IMG/VR virus record: IMGVR_UViG_3300034093_001452
Coordinates: 1 to 26,788 of that record
Origin: a virus
Length of the DNA: 26,788 nucleotides
Strand: one strand, 5' to 3'
Part shown: positions 19,762 through 26,711 of the stretch, piece after piece
Numbering within the stretch: position 1 is the first letter of the stretch
Layout: each line of letters begins with the position of its first letter
The notes under the pieces: generated by a model
Told to the model about the DNA's origin: nothing
Database searches by the model: none
The model's input: the letters and a program-made list of their open reading frames with translations, nothing else
Translations under genes and position numbers: made by a program

Positions 19762-20289
19762 ATGACCAGAAAATACTCTTATTACCCCAGTTTTGACGGA
19801 AAAAAGGCACAGCCTGGAACCTTAAAATTAGCCGAACTTTGTGCCAAGAGATACAAAGCCACCAATATGGGAATTTATGTTGCCCGATTGATGCGAAATT
19901 CTCATACCGAAGGTAAGAAGATTGGTGACCCAGGCATGGAAAAGTGGATGTCTGTTCATGCCACTGGAGCCGCTATAGACCTTGGGTACACTGACCGTAA
20001 GGTTGGCGTTGCTATGTGGGACTTCTTGTTGGCACACACGTTAGAACTTGGCATTGAAGAAATCCACGACTACGCATTTGACACAAACGTCAAGGACAAA
20101 GTGCAGGGTTATGGAAGAGGCTTCAGGTGCTCAAGAGGAGAAAATTCTAAAGGGGTAAAGATTTTCACCAAGGATGATAACGCTGGAAGTTTTGGGGGCA
20201 AGTGGTTGCATGTAGAACTTTCTCCAGAGATGGCTAAAGACGCTGCAAAGTTTGAAGCCGCATGGCGAGCAATTCCAAAGCCTGAATAA
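19762..20289 (+). CDS. Endolysin-type M15 peptidase
   Basis: 175 residues, no signal peptide. SVHATGAAIDLGY (64-76) is the SxHxxGxAxD motif of M15 peptidases, giving zinc ligands H66 and D73, and KWLHVELSPE (147-156) supplies the third ligand H150 in the W.H element. M15 enzymes cut D-Ala-D-Ala or L-Ala-D-Glu bonds in peptidoglycan stem peptides; phage versions are endolysins. The usual acidic residue before the last His is not obvious (K147 in that place). No cell-wall-binding domain is attached, so the protein is a single catalytic module. It is preceded by its own leaderless promoter and followed by genes for a KTSC protein and a membrane protein, together a plausible lysis cassette. Confidence 0.87.
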   Translation: MTRKYSYYPSFDGKKAQPGTLKLAELCAKRYKATNMGIYVARLMRNSHTEGKKIGDPGMEKWMSVHATGAAIDLGYTDRKVGVAMWDFLLAHTLELGIEEIHDYAFDTNVKDKVQGYGRGFRCSRGENSKGVKIFTKDDNAGSFGGKWLHVELSPEMAKDAAKFEAAWRAIPKPE

Positions 20290-20294
20290 TACGG

Positions 20295-20306
20295 TAGGCT
20301 AAACAG
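20295..20306 (+). promoter_or_regulatory. Leaderless-type promoter TAGGCT-N6-ATG
   Basis: TAGGCT (20295-20300) fits TANNNT and is followed by six bases (AAACAG) and ATG at 20307, in the 17-base gap after the endolysin. No Shine-Dalgarno sequence is seen. Confidence 0.45.
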
Positions 20307-20798
20307 ATGCCTCGTAAACCACCAGGAATTCAACCAGCAGGACGTGAACGTCTTCGTAAAAACTGGGATGACATTGAAACAAGTAGCCCTACCCCGTCAT
20401 GGTTGACGGGTGGTGGTCTTTCTGAAAAAGGTCAGCAATTCCAAGAGCAGATTGATGAATCTAATAAAGAATATAATTCTTTGTTTGATACTAAAACAGT
20501 TATCTCAATCCCAGAACCTGACTATTACCAAGGTCCAGAACTAAGTACTCGTGTTATTAAACATCGTTTTGTACCTAATAAAATGACTGGGCTGACTGGT
20601 ACTGCGTATGTACAGTTTGGTGGAACACGTAAAAATGGAAAACGTAAAACTGAAGATATATATGCGTATTACAACGTGCCCCCTTCGGTATACTTAGACT
20701 TTTGTCAATCAGATTCAAAAGGGCAAACAATTGATGCATGGACTACCAACTATCCTGACTACAGAAAACTTAATGACCCGTCTGTTTTCTCGCTTTAA
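20307..20798 (+). CDS. KTSC-domain protein
   Basis: 163 residues. The C-terminal half has the KTSC pattern: STRVIKHRFVPN (100s), a strand TGTAYVQFGGTR, then DIYAYYNVPPSVYLDFCQSD and SKGQTIDAW, matching S..I..(v)xY......L.V.F..G..Y.Y..VP..VY..F..A.S.G. KTSC stands for Lys tRNA synthetase C-terminal domain; it also occurs as a short stand-alone domain in phages and bacteria with no agreed function. Residues 1-60 are basic then acidic and probably flexible. Its position between endolysin and membrane protein does not explain its role. The next gene starts inside its last 26 bases. Confidence 0.7.
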   Translation: MPRKPPGIQPAGRERLRKNWDDIETSSPTPSWLTGGGLSEKGQQFQEQIDESNKEYNSLFDTKTVISIPEPDYYQGPELSTRVIKHRFVPNKMTGLTGTAYVQFGGTRKNGKRKTEDIYAYYNVPPSVYLDFCQSDSKGQTIDAWTTNYPDYRKLNDPSVFSL

Positions 20799-21186
20799 AA
20801 AAGCAATACCATATTGGCCTTTAATTGGTTTTATCCTTTCAGTAGCCTTTACCGTTTTCATAAGCCCATACTGGATTTTAGATATAGTCCTATTCGGTTA
20901 TTTTCTATTTAAAGACACCATCAATAGCGTCCAGTCAGCAGGACCTGTGTATTGGATTACAAGAGATTACGATAAATCCCAGAAACTGTACGTTGGCTCT
21001 GGGTTTATGCGTGAAATAGATGAACCTTGGCGCATTGGTAAAGGTCTTCAAATATCTTTACACAAAAAATCATTTCAAATAGGCTTGTGCAAGAAAACGA
21101 AATACAAAGACCAGCAAGAAGCAGAACTTGGGGTTTTAGGTGCTAGGTTTATGGACACTAGACCAACAGACATCGGGAATTGGTAA
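20773..21186 (+). CDS. Two-TM membrane protein (holin candidate)
   Basis: 137 residues from the ATG at 20773, whose N-terminus MTRLFSRFKKA is basic; a start at 20731 would overlap the upstream gene much more and add an unlikely polar extension. Two membrane helices follow (about 12-32, YWPLIGFILSVAFTVFI, and 35-52, WILDIVLFGYFLF), then a cytoplasmic part with YWITRDYDKSQKLYVGSGFM and a C-terminal AELGVLGARFMD. With the endolysin two genes upstream it could be the holin, but it is larger than most holins and has a sizeable soluble domain, so another membrane role is equally likely. The stop forms a TAATG junction with the next gene. Confidence 0.65.
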   Translation: MTRLFSRFKKAIPYWPLIGFILSVAFTVFISPYWILDIVLFGYFLFKDTINSVQSAGPVYWITRDYDKSQKLYVGSGFMREIDEPWRIGKGLQISLHKKSFQIGLCKKTKYKDQQEAELGVLGARFMDTRPTDIGNW

Positions 21187-21398
21187 TGCGTTTCTTCAAT
21201 AAAGAACTAAAAGATAAAGCAGACAGTCGTGTATCCAAGATGGAAACACCAGCATTAGTGGGGTGGCTTGATAGTTCCATCATGACCTTTGGTCAAGCAT
21301 TTGATGAATGGCGCTTCAGAAATGGCAACAAAGAAACCGTAACCGAAGCCATTACTGCCATTAATTCCATTTGGGATGAATTAGAGCGACGTAGTTAG
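21186..21398 (+). CDS. Hypothetical small protein before terminase
   Basis: 70 residues from the ATG sharing its A with the upstream TAA; a TTG two codons earlier is less likely. The protein is helical and soluble: MRFFNKELKDKADSRVSKME, a motif-like LVGWLDSSIMTFGQAFDEW, then TEAITAINSIWDELERRS. Its place directly before the large terminase is where the small terminase subunit is often found, but no helix-turn-helix is evident and the length is below the usual 100-180 residues. I do not recognise the family. Transcription of terminase restarts from a separate promoter in the 14-base gap. Confidence 0.6.
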   Translation: MRFFNKELKDKADSRVSKMETPALVGWLDSSIMTFGQAFDEWRFRNGNKETVTEAITAINSIWDELERRS

Positions 21399-21400
21399 AC

Positions 21401-21412
21401 TATTATTGTATT
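21401..21412 (+). promoter_or_regulatory. Leaderless promoter TATTAT-N6-GTG (terminase)
   Basis: TATTAT (21401-21406), six bases (TGTATT), then GTG at 21413. The GTG start without any Shine-Dalgarno sequence makes sense if the mRNA begins at the start codon. Confidence 0.55.
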
Positions 21413-22969
21413 GTGCTAACAGAAGAAGAACAAACAGAACTACTTGCGGAAGAGATAGTAGAGGAACTTGACGAAACCTCTGCGGAATTCCTAGACAACC
21501 TTGTAAAAAGGTTGCTTGTATTTACCGAAGAGTTCTGCGATATAGAGTTTTTCCCTTATCAGGTGCCTATTGCCTACCGCATTATTGAGTCCATTGTCTT
21601 AGGAGACGGTGAAGAACTGACAGTGGTGGCTACACGCCAGTCAGGTAAATCTGAAGTACTGTCAGCAGTTATGGCTGGCATGATGGTCATCTTGCCAAAG
21701 TTGGCTCCCATCTACCCAACATGGTTAGGAAAGTTTGCTAAGGGCTTTTGGGTTGGAGTATTTGCACCAACCGAAGAACAGGCTGAAACTGTGTTTGGGC
21801 GTATTGTCTCAAAACTGACAAGTGACCACGCTCTGGACTTCCTACTTGACCCTGAGATTGATGACAAGGCTACATCGGGTGGTACTCGTGGACGTGGTCG
21901 TATCATCACTTTGAAGCACTCTGGGTCACTCTGCCGTATGCAGACCTGTAACCCCAAGGCAAAGATTGAATCTAAAACCTACCATTTTGTTCTTATTGAC
22001 GAGGCTCAGGAAGCCGACGAATTCATGGTTAACAAATCAATCAAACCCATGTTGGCGTTCAACAACGGCTCTATTTGTTTAACTGGAACGGCTAGTAGAA
22101 ACAAATGTTATTTCTATAAGGCAATTCAGTACAACAAACGTCGTGCTGTAAGTGGTCGCAAAGTTCGTCCATGTCATTTTGAATATGACTATAAGACCGC
22201 ATCAAAATATAATGATAACTACGGCAAGTTTATTTCTAAAGAAAAACTGCGTATTGGTGAGGACTCAGACGAATTCCAGATGTCTTATGTAAACAAATGG
22301 ATTCTTGAAAAAGGTATGTTTGTTACCGAAGAGCGCATGGACCGCCTGTATGACCCTTCTATGGGTCTTGTAAAGCAATGGTGGAGAACACCAGTTGTTA
22401 TTGGTATTGACGTTGCTCGTGCAAACGACTCTACAGTTGTCACAGTTCTTTGGGTTGACTGGGACCACCCAGACCCATTTGGTTTCTATGAGCACCGAAT
22501 CCTCAACTGGCTTGAGATTAACAACGAAGAATGGGAAACCCAATACTTTGAAATAATTGACTTCATCCGTAACTATGATGTGTTACGTATGGGTGTTGAC
22601 GCCCAAGGTGTTGGTGGTGCTGTGGCGGAACGCCTACAGGTCCTTCTTCCCGACATTGAGGTTCTTGCTGTGTCTTCTGATTCCAAGGCTCAAAACGAAC
22701 GATGGGTTCATCTAACTGAACTTATCCAGCGTGAGCAATTGATTATCCCTGGTCATAGTAAGGCTCGCCGCAACCGTACTTGGAAACGTTTTAACCAACA
22801 AATGTCAGACCTTGAAAAGGTATACAGAGGTCCATATATGCTTGCCGCCGCCCCGAATGAAAAGGGAGCCTTTGATGACTACCCAGACTCCTTGGCTATT
22901 GCCTGTCATATGACCATTCAAGATACTATGCCTCAGATTATGATTAGCGAAAATCCGTTTTTCAGGTAG
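21413..22969 (+). CDS. terL: Terminase large subunit
   Basis: 518 residues, full length for the family. N-terminal ATPase: Walker A ATRQSGKS (73-80), Walker B VLIDEA (193-198, catalytic E197), coupling motif LTGTA (223-227). C-terminal RNase-H-like nuclease: GIDVA (D333), RMGVDAQGVGG (D396) and AFDDYPDSLA (D488/D489/D492), the three acidic groups that bind the metals. It cuts and pumps DNA concatemers into the prohead through the portal. An N-terminal acidic extension (residues 1-45, Glu-rich) may contact the small subunit. The start is a GTG placed six bases after a TATTAT box; no ATG before Walker A gives a better length. A clear small terminase is not visible next to it; the 70-residue gene upstream or the HTH-like gene at 25294 are candidates. 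Confidence 0.96.
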   Translation: MLTEEEQTELLAEEIVEELDETSAEFLDNLVKRLLVFTEEFCDIEFFPYQVPIAYRIIESIVLGDGEELTVVATRQSGKSEVLSAVMAGMMVILPKLAPIYPTWLGKFAKGFWVGVFAPTEEQAETVFGRIVSKLTSDHALDFLLDPEIDDKATSGGTRGRGRIITLKHSGSLCRMQTCNPKAKIESKTYHFVLIDEAQEADEFMVNKSIKPMLAFNNGSICLTGTASRNKCYFYKAIQYNKRRAVSGRKVRPCHFEYDYKTASKYNDNYGKFISKEKLRIGEDSDEFQMSYVNKWILEKGMFVTEERMDRLYDPSMGLVKQWWRTPVVIGIDVARANDSTVVTVLWVDWDHPDPFGFYEHRILNWLEINNEEWETQYFEIIDFIRNYDVLRMGVDAQGVGGAVAERLQVLLPDIEVLAVSSDSKAQNERWVHLTELIQREQLIIPGHSKARRNRTWKRFNQQMSDLEKVYRGPYMLAAAPNEKGAFDDYPDSLAIACHMTIQDTMPQIMISENPFFR

Positions 22970-22986
22970 ATACCCTTAAAGTAGTG

Positions 22987-23024
22987 TAAAGTGGTATTAA
23001 GTAAACCACATCCCTATTTGGAGG
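22987..23024 (+). promoter_or_regulatory. Promoter (TGTAAAGT) with conventional leader and GGAGG
   Basis: TAAAGT (22987-22992) preceded by TG lies in the 60-base gap after terminase; the leader ends with GGAGG (23020-23024), 5 bases before the GTG at 23030. Unlike the leaderless sites this is a conventional leader, suggesting strong translation of the next gene. Confidence 0.45.
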
Positions 23025-23029
23025 ATTAA

Positions 23030-23431
23030 GTGACCGTATCACCAAACCCAATGTTCCCTGAAAAGGGCGTTAACGTTTTTGAGAGCAGTTTTGCTCCTAG
23101 CATCCCAATGAATAAAGGACCTCTTCGTTTTGAAGAAGGTGTTGCAACAGACACTGATGTTCCTCATGACTTCGCTCAGGGTGCATACATGGACACCTCA
23201 CCTAATGGTGGTCGCATGAACCATAGCAATCCTGAAGCACAGTTTAAGCATGCAATGGACACCATGCGTGAACGTGCTCACGTAGGCTCTGCCGCTTGGA
23301 TTGAAGCCCCAACAGTCTTGTCAGACTTTGTACAGGGTGCAATGAGTGGCGATGCAATGCCACAGTTTGAGTATGCCTTCAATACAGGTGCTCACATGAA
23401 CCGTCCAAACCCAACTGTCGTAAACGACTAA
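23030..23431 (+). CDS. Hypothetical virion-type protein with internal duplication
   Basis: 133 residues beginning at GTG, fixed by the GGAGG five bases upstream. Soluble and Met/Asn/Pro-rich, with an internal repeat: DFAQGAYMDTSPNGGRMNHS, then NPEAQFKHAMDT (about 42-75), and DFVQGAMSGDAMPQFEYAFN, then TGAHMNRPNPTVVND (about 98-133). Both copies share DF.QGA, a QF..A segment and an MN(H/R).NP turn. I recognise no family. A strong ribosome site and a place just after terminase suggest an abundant late protein, perhaps part of the head, but this is inference. The stop is 3 bases before the next start. Confidence 0.68.
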   Translation: MTVSPNPMFPEKGVNVFESSFAPSIPMNKGPLRFEEGVATDTDVPHDFAQGAYMDTSPNGGRMNHSNPEAQFKHAMDTMRERAHVGSAAWIEAPTVLSDFVQGAMSGDAMPQFEYAFNTGAHMNRPNPTVVND

Positions 23432-23434
23432 ATA

Positions 23435-23968
23435 ATGGACGCAGGCGCTCCACCAAGTGGTGCCCCTGCCACAGGAGACAGTGGTGCACCCACTACTGGG
23501 GATAGTGGAGAACAAGACGTACAGAGGGTAGGTTTACCTTCTATTACTTCATCAGTCTCTGGCTTACCTATTTCTCCTGTATACGCAGGTGCATTAGGTA
23601 CTTATAAATTTGATGTTGGTCGCTCTCGGAAATCTTCTTTCCATGCCTCCCGACAGTCCTACACGTATTCTCAGGCTGAAGTACGTAACAAATACGTACC
23701 ACAGCGCCGTGGTTCTCAAGCCCAAGTAGCACAACAAAAGACCATGGAAGGTACGGGAGAAGTATTCACCGACCCTCTGGATGAATTTAAGCCTCAAGTG
23801 TTTAAAGAAGCCCGTCGTTCTACGGACATTGGTAATGGTGCTGATGAACACAAGCGCCGTGAGCCTGCTGGAAAATACCGTGGTGCTGGTAAAGAGGCGT
23901 ACCGCCAAGGTAACCGTGGTAACTCAGAAACATCTGTAAACCGCCAACTCAGGTACTCACAGGGATAA
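23435..23968 (+). CDS. Hypothetical basic protein with GKYRGAG motif
   Basis: 177 residues. Residues 1-30 are a low-complexity stretch with two GDSGAP-like repeats (GAPATGDSGAPTTGDSG). The middle is hydrophobic/Ser-rich (VGLPSITSSVSGLPISPVYA) and from residue 60 the protein is strongly basic and Gln/Arg-rich (RNKYVPQRRGSQAQVAQQKT). GKYRGAG (residues 146-152) is identical to the motif at residues 118-124 of the protein at 1461..2426, with 17 identical bases. A basic, probably disordered protein could bind DNA or act in head assembly. Family unknown. The gap to the next gene, which starts at GTG, is 2 bases. Confidence 0.68.
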   Translation: MDAGAPPSGAPATGDSGAPTTGDSGEQDVQRVGLPSITSSVSGLPISPVYAGALGTYKFDVGRSRKSSFHASRQSYTYSQAEVRNKYVPQRRGSQAQVAQQKTMEGTGEVFTDPLDEFKPQVFKEARRSTDIGNGADEHKRREPAGKYRGAGKEAYRQGNRGNSETSVNRQLRYSQG

Positions 23969-23970
23969 TT

Positions 23971-25014
23971 GTGGCAACTCCTCTTTTTAAAATTCTTCAG
24001 CAAGTTTCTGATACTGACCTAAGCCGCATTCCACCAGCCCGTGCTGGCGCACAGTTCAAGCAGTTTGCACAGTCCAGAGGCGCTAGTCGTAACTTGCAAC
24101 TATTGGTTGGTCAAAAATCCAACACAAAGACAAATAAAAACGAAACTTCTACAAACCCAATGGCACAGCGTGGTTTACAAGCCACACTTGCTCTGGCACC
24201 TGCTGGTACATCGGGAGTTGCTGATACTTGCGGTTCTTGCTCTACACCTGGATGCCGAGAAAACTGTCTTAGTGATGCAGGTCGTTTTTCAAATGATGCT
24301 TCACAACGTGCCCAACGTGTTCGTACTGAGTTTGGCGCAGAACACCCTGACCTTTTCTTGGCACACCTTCGTGACTCACAACGAAGCCACGCTGAAGAGG
24401 CTTGGGCAGCAGGTCTTCACCCCGTGTTCCGTAGAAACACTTTGAGTGACATCCCGTGGCATAAACTTCCTACGGCTCCTACTCTTATTGGAGAATACGA
24501 AGAACATCCAAGTGGCATTATGATTCCAAAAGATTTGCAACACCTTCCTGGTGCATCTACATCTGAATACACAAAAGAAGACATGCGTGGTGTTGTGGAT
24601 AAAGAAGAAGACATTCCGTACAGAAGCGTTAATCTTACACGTAGCGTTAGTGAACTTACGACTGCCCCACGTATTGAACAGGTACTAGAAGGTGGTGGTA
24701 ACGTTGCTGTTCCAGTTGCAAAAAAGAAGAAAGACACTCCTCACGAATTTTTAACTGTTGAAGATTCATCAGGACGTACCGTTACTGCACCAACATTTGA
24801 CATGGACCGTGACGACGCTCGTTGGGCAGACCCAGAGCAAGGGCACATTGGTGTCCTAACTGAAAAACAACGTGGTTCTTTTGGTTCAGGTGAATATGCA
24901 TTAAATCCTCATACCAATAGGTTTGGGTTTGTACGCCCACACACTGCTGGTCAAGCCTCTGACGTTCCTGTTCGCATTCGCCGTCAGCACTTTGATGCTG
25001 GACATGGAATGTAA
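23971..25014 (+). CDS. gp88-like Cys-rich protein
   Basis: 347 residues starting at GTG. A cysteine cluster, C87xxC90, C95 and C99 (DTCGSCSTPGCRENCLSDAG), is followed by GR (104-105), an RA.RVRTEFGAEHPDLFLAHL helix and HPVFRRNTLSDIPWHK (about 150-165). This order (CxxC..C..CL...GR, then RT.FF..dP..F, then (V/F)R.N..SDI.W) is that of the gene product 88 family found in mycobacteriophages and other phages, whose function is unknown; the Cys may bind a metal or Fe-S cluster. The C-terminal third is polar, and the extreme end RIRRQHFDAGHGM carries the RRxHFDxGH motif also found in the protein at 1121..1456. The extension beyond the gp88 core is unusual and may be a virion or partner tag. Confidence 0.72.
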   Translation: MATPLFKILQQVSDTDLSRIPPARAGAQFKQFAQSRGASRNLQLLVGQKSNTKTNKNETSTNPMAQRGLQATLALAPAGTSGVADTCGSCSTPGCRENCLSDAGRFSNDASQRAQRVRTEFGAEHPDLFLAHLRDSQRSHAEEAWAAGLHPVFRRNTLSDIPWHKLPTAPTLIGEYEEHPSGIMIPKDLQHLPGASTSEYTKEDMRGVVDKEEDIPYRSVNLTRSVSELTTAPRIEQVLEGGGNVAVPVAKKKKDTPHEFLTVEDSSGRTVTAPTFDMDRDDARWADPEQGHIGVLTEKQRGSFGSGEYALNPHTNRFGFVRPHTAGQASDVPVRIRRQHFDAGHGM

Positions 25015-25017
25015 TAC

Positions 25018-25218
25018 ATGGACCCCGCACTTGCCACTATTATCGTTGCGGTAATAACAACCTTTGGTTTTTCCATTAAAGAGTTTAAAACAATGAAAAA
25101 GGCTAACTCCCTTGACCACGGTCAAGTAATGCAACAATTAAATAAAGTACAAAGTAGTGTTGATAAAGTTGGGGACCGCCTTAACGACCACATTGACTGG
25201 CATGTAGATAAGCAGTAG
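25018..25218 (+). CDS. Holin-like protein: one TM helix plus coiled coil
   Basis: 66 residues. An N-terminal membrane helix (residues 4-20, ALATIIVAVITTFGFSI) with a short acidic start is followed by a basic linker (KEFKTMKKANS) and a C-terminal coiled coil (LDHGQVMQQLNKVQSSVDKV, then GDRLNDHIDWHVDKQ). The DHG.V...L..(V/I)...V..V...L.DHI.WH pattern is typical of small actinophage proteins annotated as holins. The coiled coil would allow ring formation after insertion. It lies 4.7 kb from the endolysin, so the assignment competes with the membrane proteins at 20773 and 5881. It is the last gene before a promoter. Confidence 0.65.
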   Translation: MDPALATIIVAVITTFGFSIKEFKTMKKANSLDHGQVMQQLNKVQSSVDKVGDRLNDHIDWHVDKQ

Positions 25219-25248
25219 TTGACAGCCTGACTGGGATGATAGTATGTT
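25219..25248 (+). promoter_or_regulatory. Promoter with TTGACA -35
   Basis: TTGACA (25219-25224), an 18-base spacer and TATGTT (25243-25248). A perfect -35 box is rare in this window, where the leaderless promoters show none. The TTGACA overlaps the stop of the holin-like gene. Confidence 0.55.
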
Positions 25249-25254
25249 GGTGAT

Positions 25255-25276
25255 GTGGTTTGTGAATAAACCGCAC
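25255..25276 (+). promoter_or_regulatory. Leader hairpin before the HTH-like gene
   Basis: GTGGTTT (25255-25261) pairs with AAACC-G-CAC (25268-25276) around GTGAAT, with one bulged G. It lies between the promoter and the GAAGGA ribosome site for 25294 and may be an operator or an RNA control element. Confidence 0.4.
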
Positions 25277-25293
25277 TAACAGAAGGAATACCA

Positions 25294-25578
25294 GTGGAAA
25301 CACATTCACTTGTTGAGGCATTAAAAACGCCACAAGCACACGGTATAGGCGTGAATTGCAAATTCTCACAGATTCGTGACCTCCTCTCTGCGGAAGAGAT
25401 GGAAGCCCTAGATAAAGCAGTTGACGGTATTCGTCAAGATGCTGGGATGGGAAAGTCCAAAAGGTTTAGCGCCTCATGGTTATCAAAAGTACTTGATTCT
25501 TTTGGTCATTTTGTAAGTGTTTCAACTGTTCAACGCCACGTAAACAAGGAGTGCTCTTGTGAGCGAATTAGCCGATAA
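25294..25578 (+). CDS. HTH-like small DNA-binding protein
   Basis: 94 residues from GTG, fixed by GAAGGA six bases upstream. N-terminal part: KFSQIRDLLSAEEMEALDKA, a helical dimer-like region. C-terminal part: RFSASWLSKVLDSFGHFVSV then STVQRHVNKECSC, which reads as a helix-turn-helix (FSASWLSKVL, turn GHFVS, recognition helix STVQRHVN) with a C.C end. Small phage proteins with an S.(S/T)(T/V)(I/V).RH...(C) ending are either transcription regulators or small terminase-like subunits; I cannot separate the two. A dedicated promoter and a leader hairpin suggest regulated expression. Its last 20 bases overlap the next gene. Confidence 0.5.
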   Translation: METHSLVEALKTPQAHGIGVNCKFSQIRDLLSAEEMEALDKAVDGIRQDAGMGKSKRFSASWLSKVLDSFGHFVSVSTVQRHVNKECSCERISR

Positions 25579-26707
25579 ATTATCCACACCCCCTGAGTCC
25601 AAAGCACAAGCCCTTGGCAAGTTAGTAGAAATCCTTGACCGTCAAAACATTGACATCAATGAAATTGGTTCTGTAAAACGTGTAAGCCTTTATCAGTCAT
25701 TGACTAAAGACCAAGATGGTGAAGCACAAATCCATGACCTTGCGGCTATTCAGTTCTCACCTAAGTGGGCAGAAGGTCCTGAGTGGGACCCTGTTAACCA
25801 AGGTCCTGCAATTAAGTTGCCTAAAGTTACTGTTAAACAGTCGGTGTCTACTTGGAAGAAATGTGTTGTTCTTCCTGACATCCAGGCTGGGTTCTTTCGT
25901 AATGCAAATGGAGAACTGGTCAGTACCCACGACCCAGTTGCAATGGACTACGCACTTGCAGTTATCAAGGCAGAAAAGCCTGACATCGTAGCCCTCAACG
26001 GAGATAACGCTGACCTTCCAGAGATGTCAAAGTATCGGTTGAGTCCTGCGTTCTCTATGACTACCCAAGCAACAATTGATTACCTAACCACGTTGTGCGC
26101 CCAAATCAGAGATGCGGCTCCTTATGCTCGTATTATCTGGATGGAAGGTAACCATGAGATTCGTCTTACGAACTACATCATTGACAATGCTAAAGCCGCA
26201 TTTGGGTTGAAGCAGGGTAATACCCCTACCTCCTTCCCAGTGCTCTCTATTCCCTTCCTGTGCCGTTTTGAGGACTTTGGGGTGGAGTACTTCGCTGGAT
26301 ACCCAGCCAGCCAGTTTTGGCTAAACAACCGCATCAAGATTATCCATGGAACCAAGGTGGCTTCGGGTGGCTCTACCGCCCATAAGTACCTAGGCACAGA
26401 AAAGTCATCTGTGGTCTATGGTCATATTCACCGCCGTGAGTGGGCTGAGCGCACCCGTAGCGACTGGGATGGTCCAAAGACCATTGCCGCCATCTCCTTT
26501 GGCTGTCTAGCCCGTGTGGACGGTATGGTGCCATCTACCAAGGGTGGCATGGACCTAGATGGTCGCCCAATCACCTGCGTAGAGGATTGGCAACAGGGGC
26601 TTGGGATTATTTACTACCAAGAGGGTGATGGTGCTTTCCACCCCGAAATGCTTCCAATCCATGACGGAACCATGTTTTATAAGGGCAAGTTACTAGGTGT
26701 AGAATAG
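25559..26707 (+). CDS. Metallophosphoesterase (calcineurin-like)
   Basis: 382 residues. Metal-binding motifs in order: PDIQAG (D107, with Gln109 in place of the usual His of DxH), LNGDNADLPE (D149), EGNHE (N198, H199), IIHGTK (H263) and YGHIHRRE (H289, H291). These bind the two metal ions of calcineurin-like phosphoesterases; D-x-Q is a variant seen in phage members. Possible substrates are nucleic acid ends, cyclic nucleotides or phosphoproteins; none is indicated. Residues 1-95 are an extra N-terminal region without motifs. The GTG start is fixed by AAGGAG (25546-25551) seven bases upstream, inside the preceding gene. It is expressed with the HTH-like gene, between terminase and the genes beyond the window. 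Confidence 0.9.
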   Translation: MSELADKLSTPPESKAQALGKLVEILDRQNIDINEIGSVKRVSLYQSLTKDQDGEAQIHDLAAIQFSPKWAEGPEWDPVNQGPAIKLPKVTVKQSVSTWKKCVVLPDIQAGFFRNANGELVSTHDPVAMDYALAVIKAEKPDIVALNGDNADLPEMSKYRLSPAFSMTTQATIDYLTTLCAQIRDAAPYARIIWMEGNHEIRLTNYIIDNAKAAFGLKQGNTPTSFPVLSIPFLCRFEDFGVEYFAGYPASQFWLNNRIKIIHGTKVASGGSTAHKYLGTEKSSVVYGHIHRREWAERTRSDWDGPKTIAAISFGCLARVDGMVPSTKGGMDLDGRPITCVEDWQQGLGIIYYQEGDGAFHPEMLPIHDGTMFYKGKLLGVE

Positions 26708-26711
26708 CCAA

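Noticed and set aside
20731-20772. Upstream start for the two-TM protein
   Set aside because: It would put a polar extension before the basic N-terminus and increase the overlap with the KTSC gene from 26 to 68 bases; ATG 20773 gives a normal membrane-protein N-terminus.
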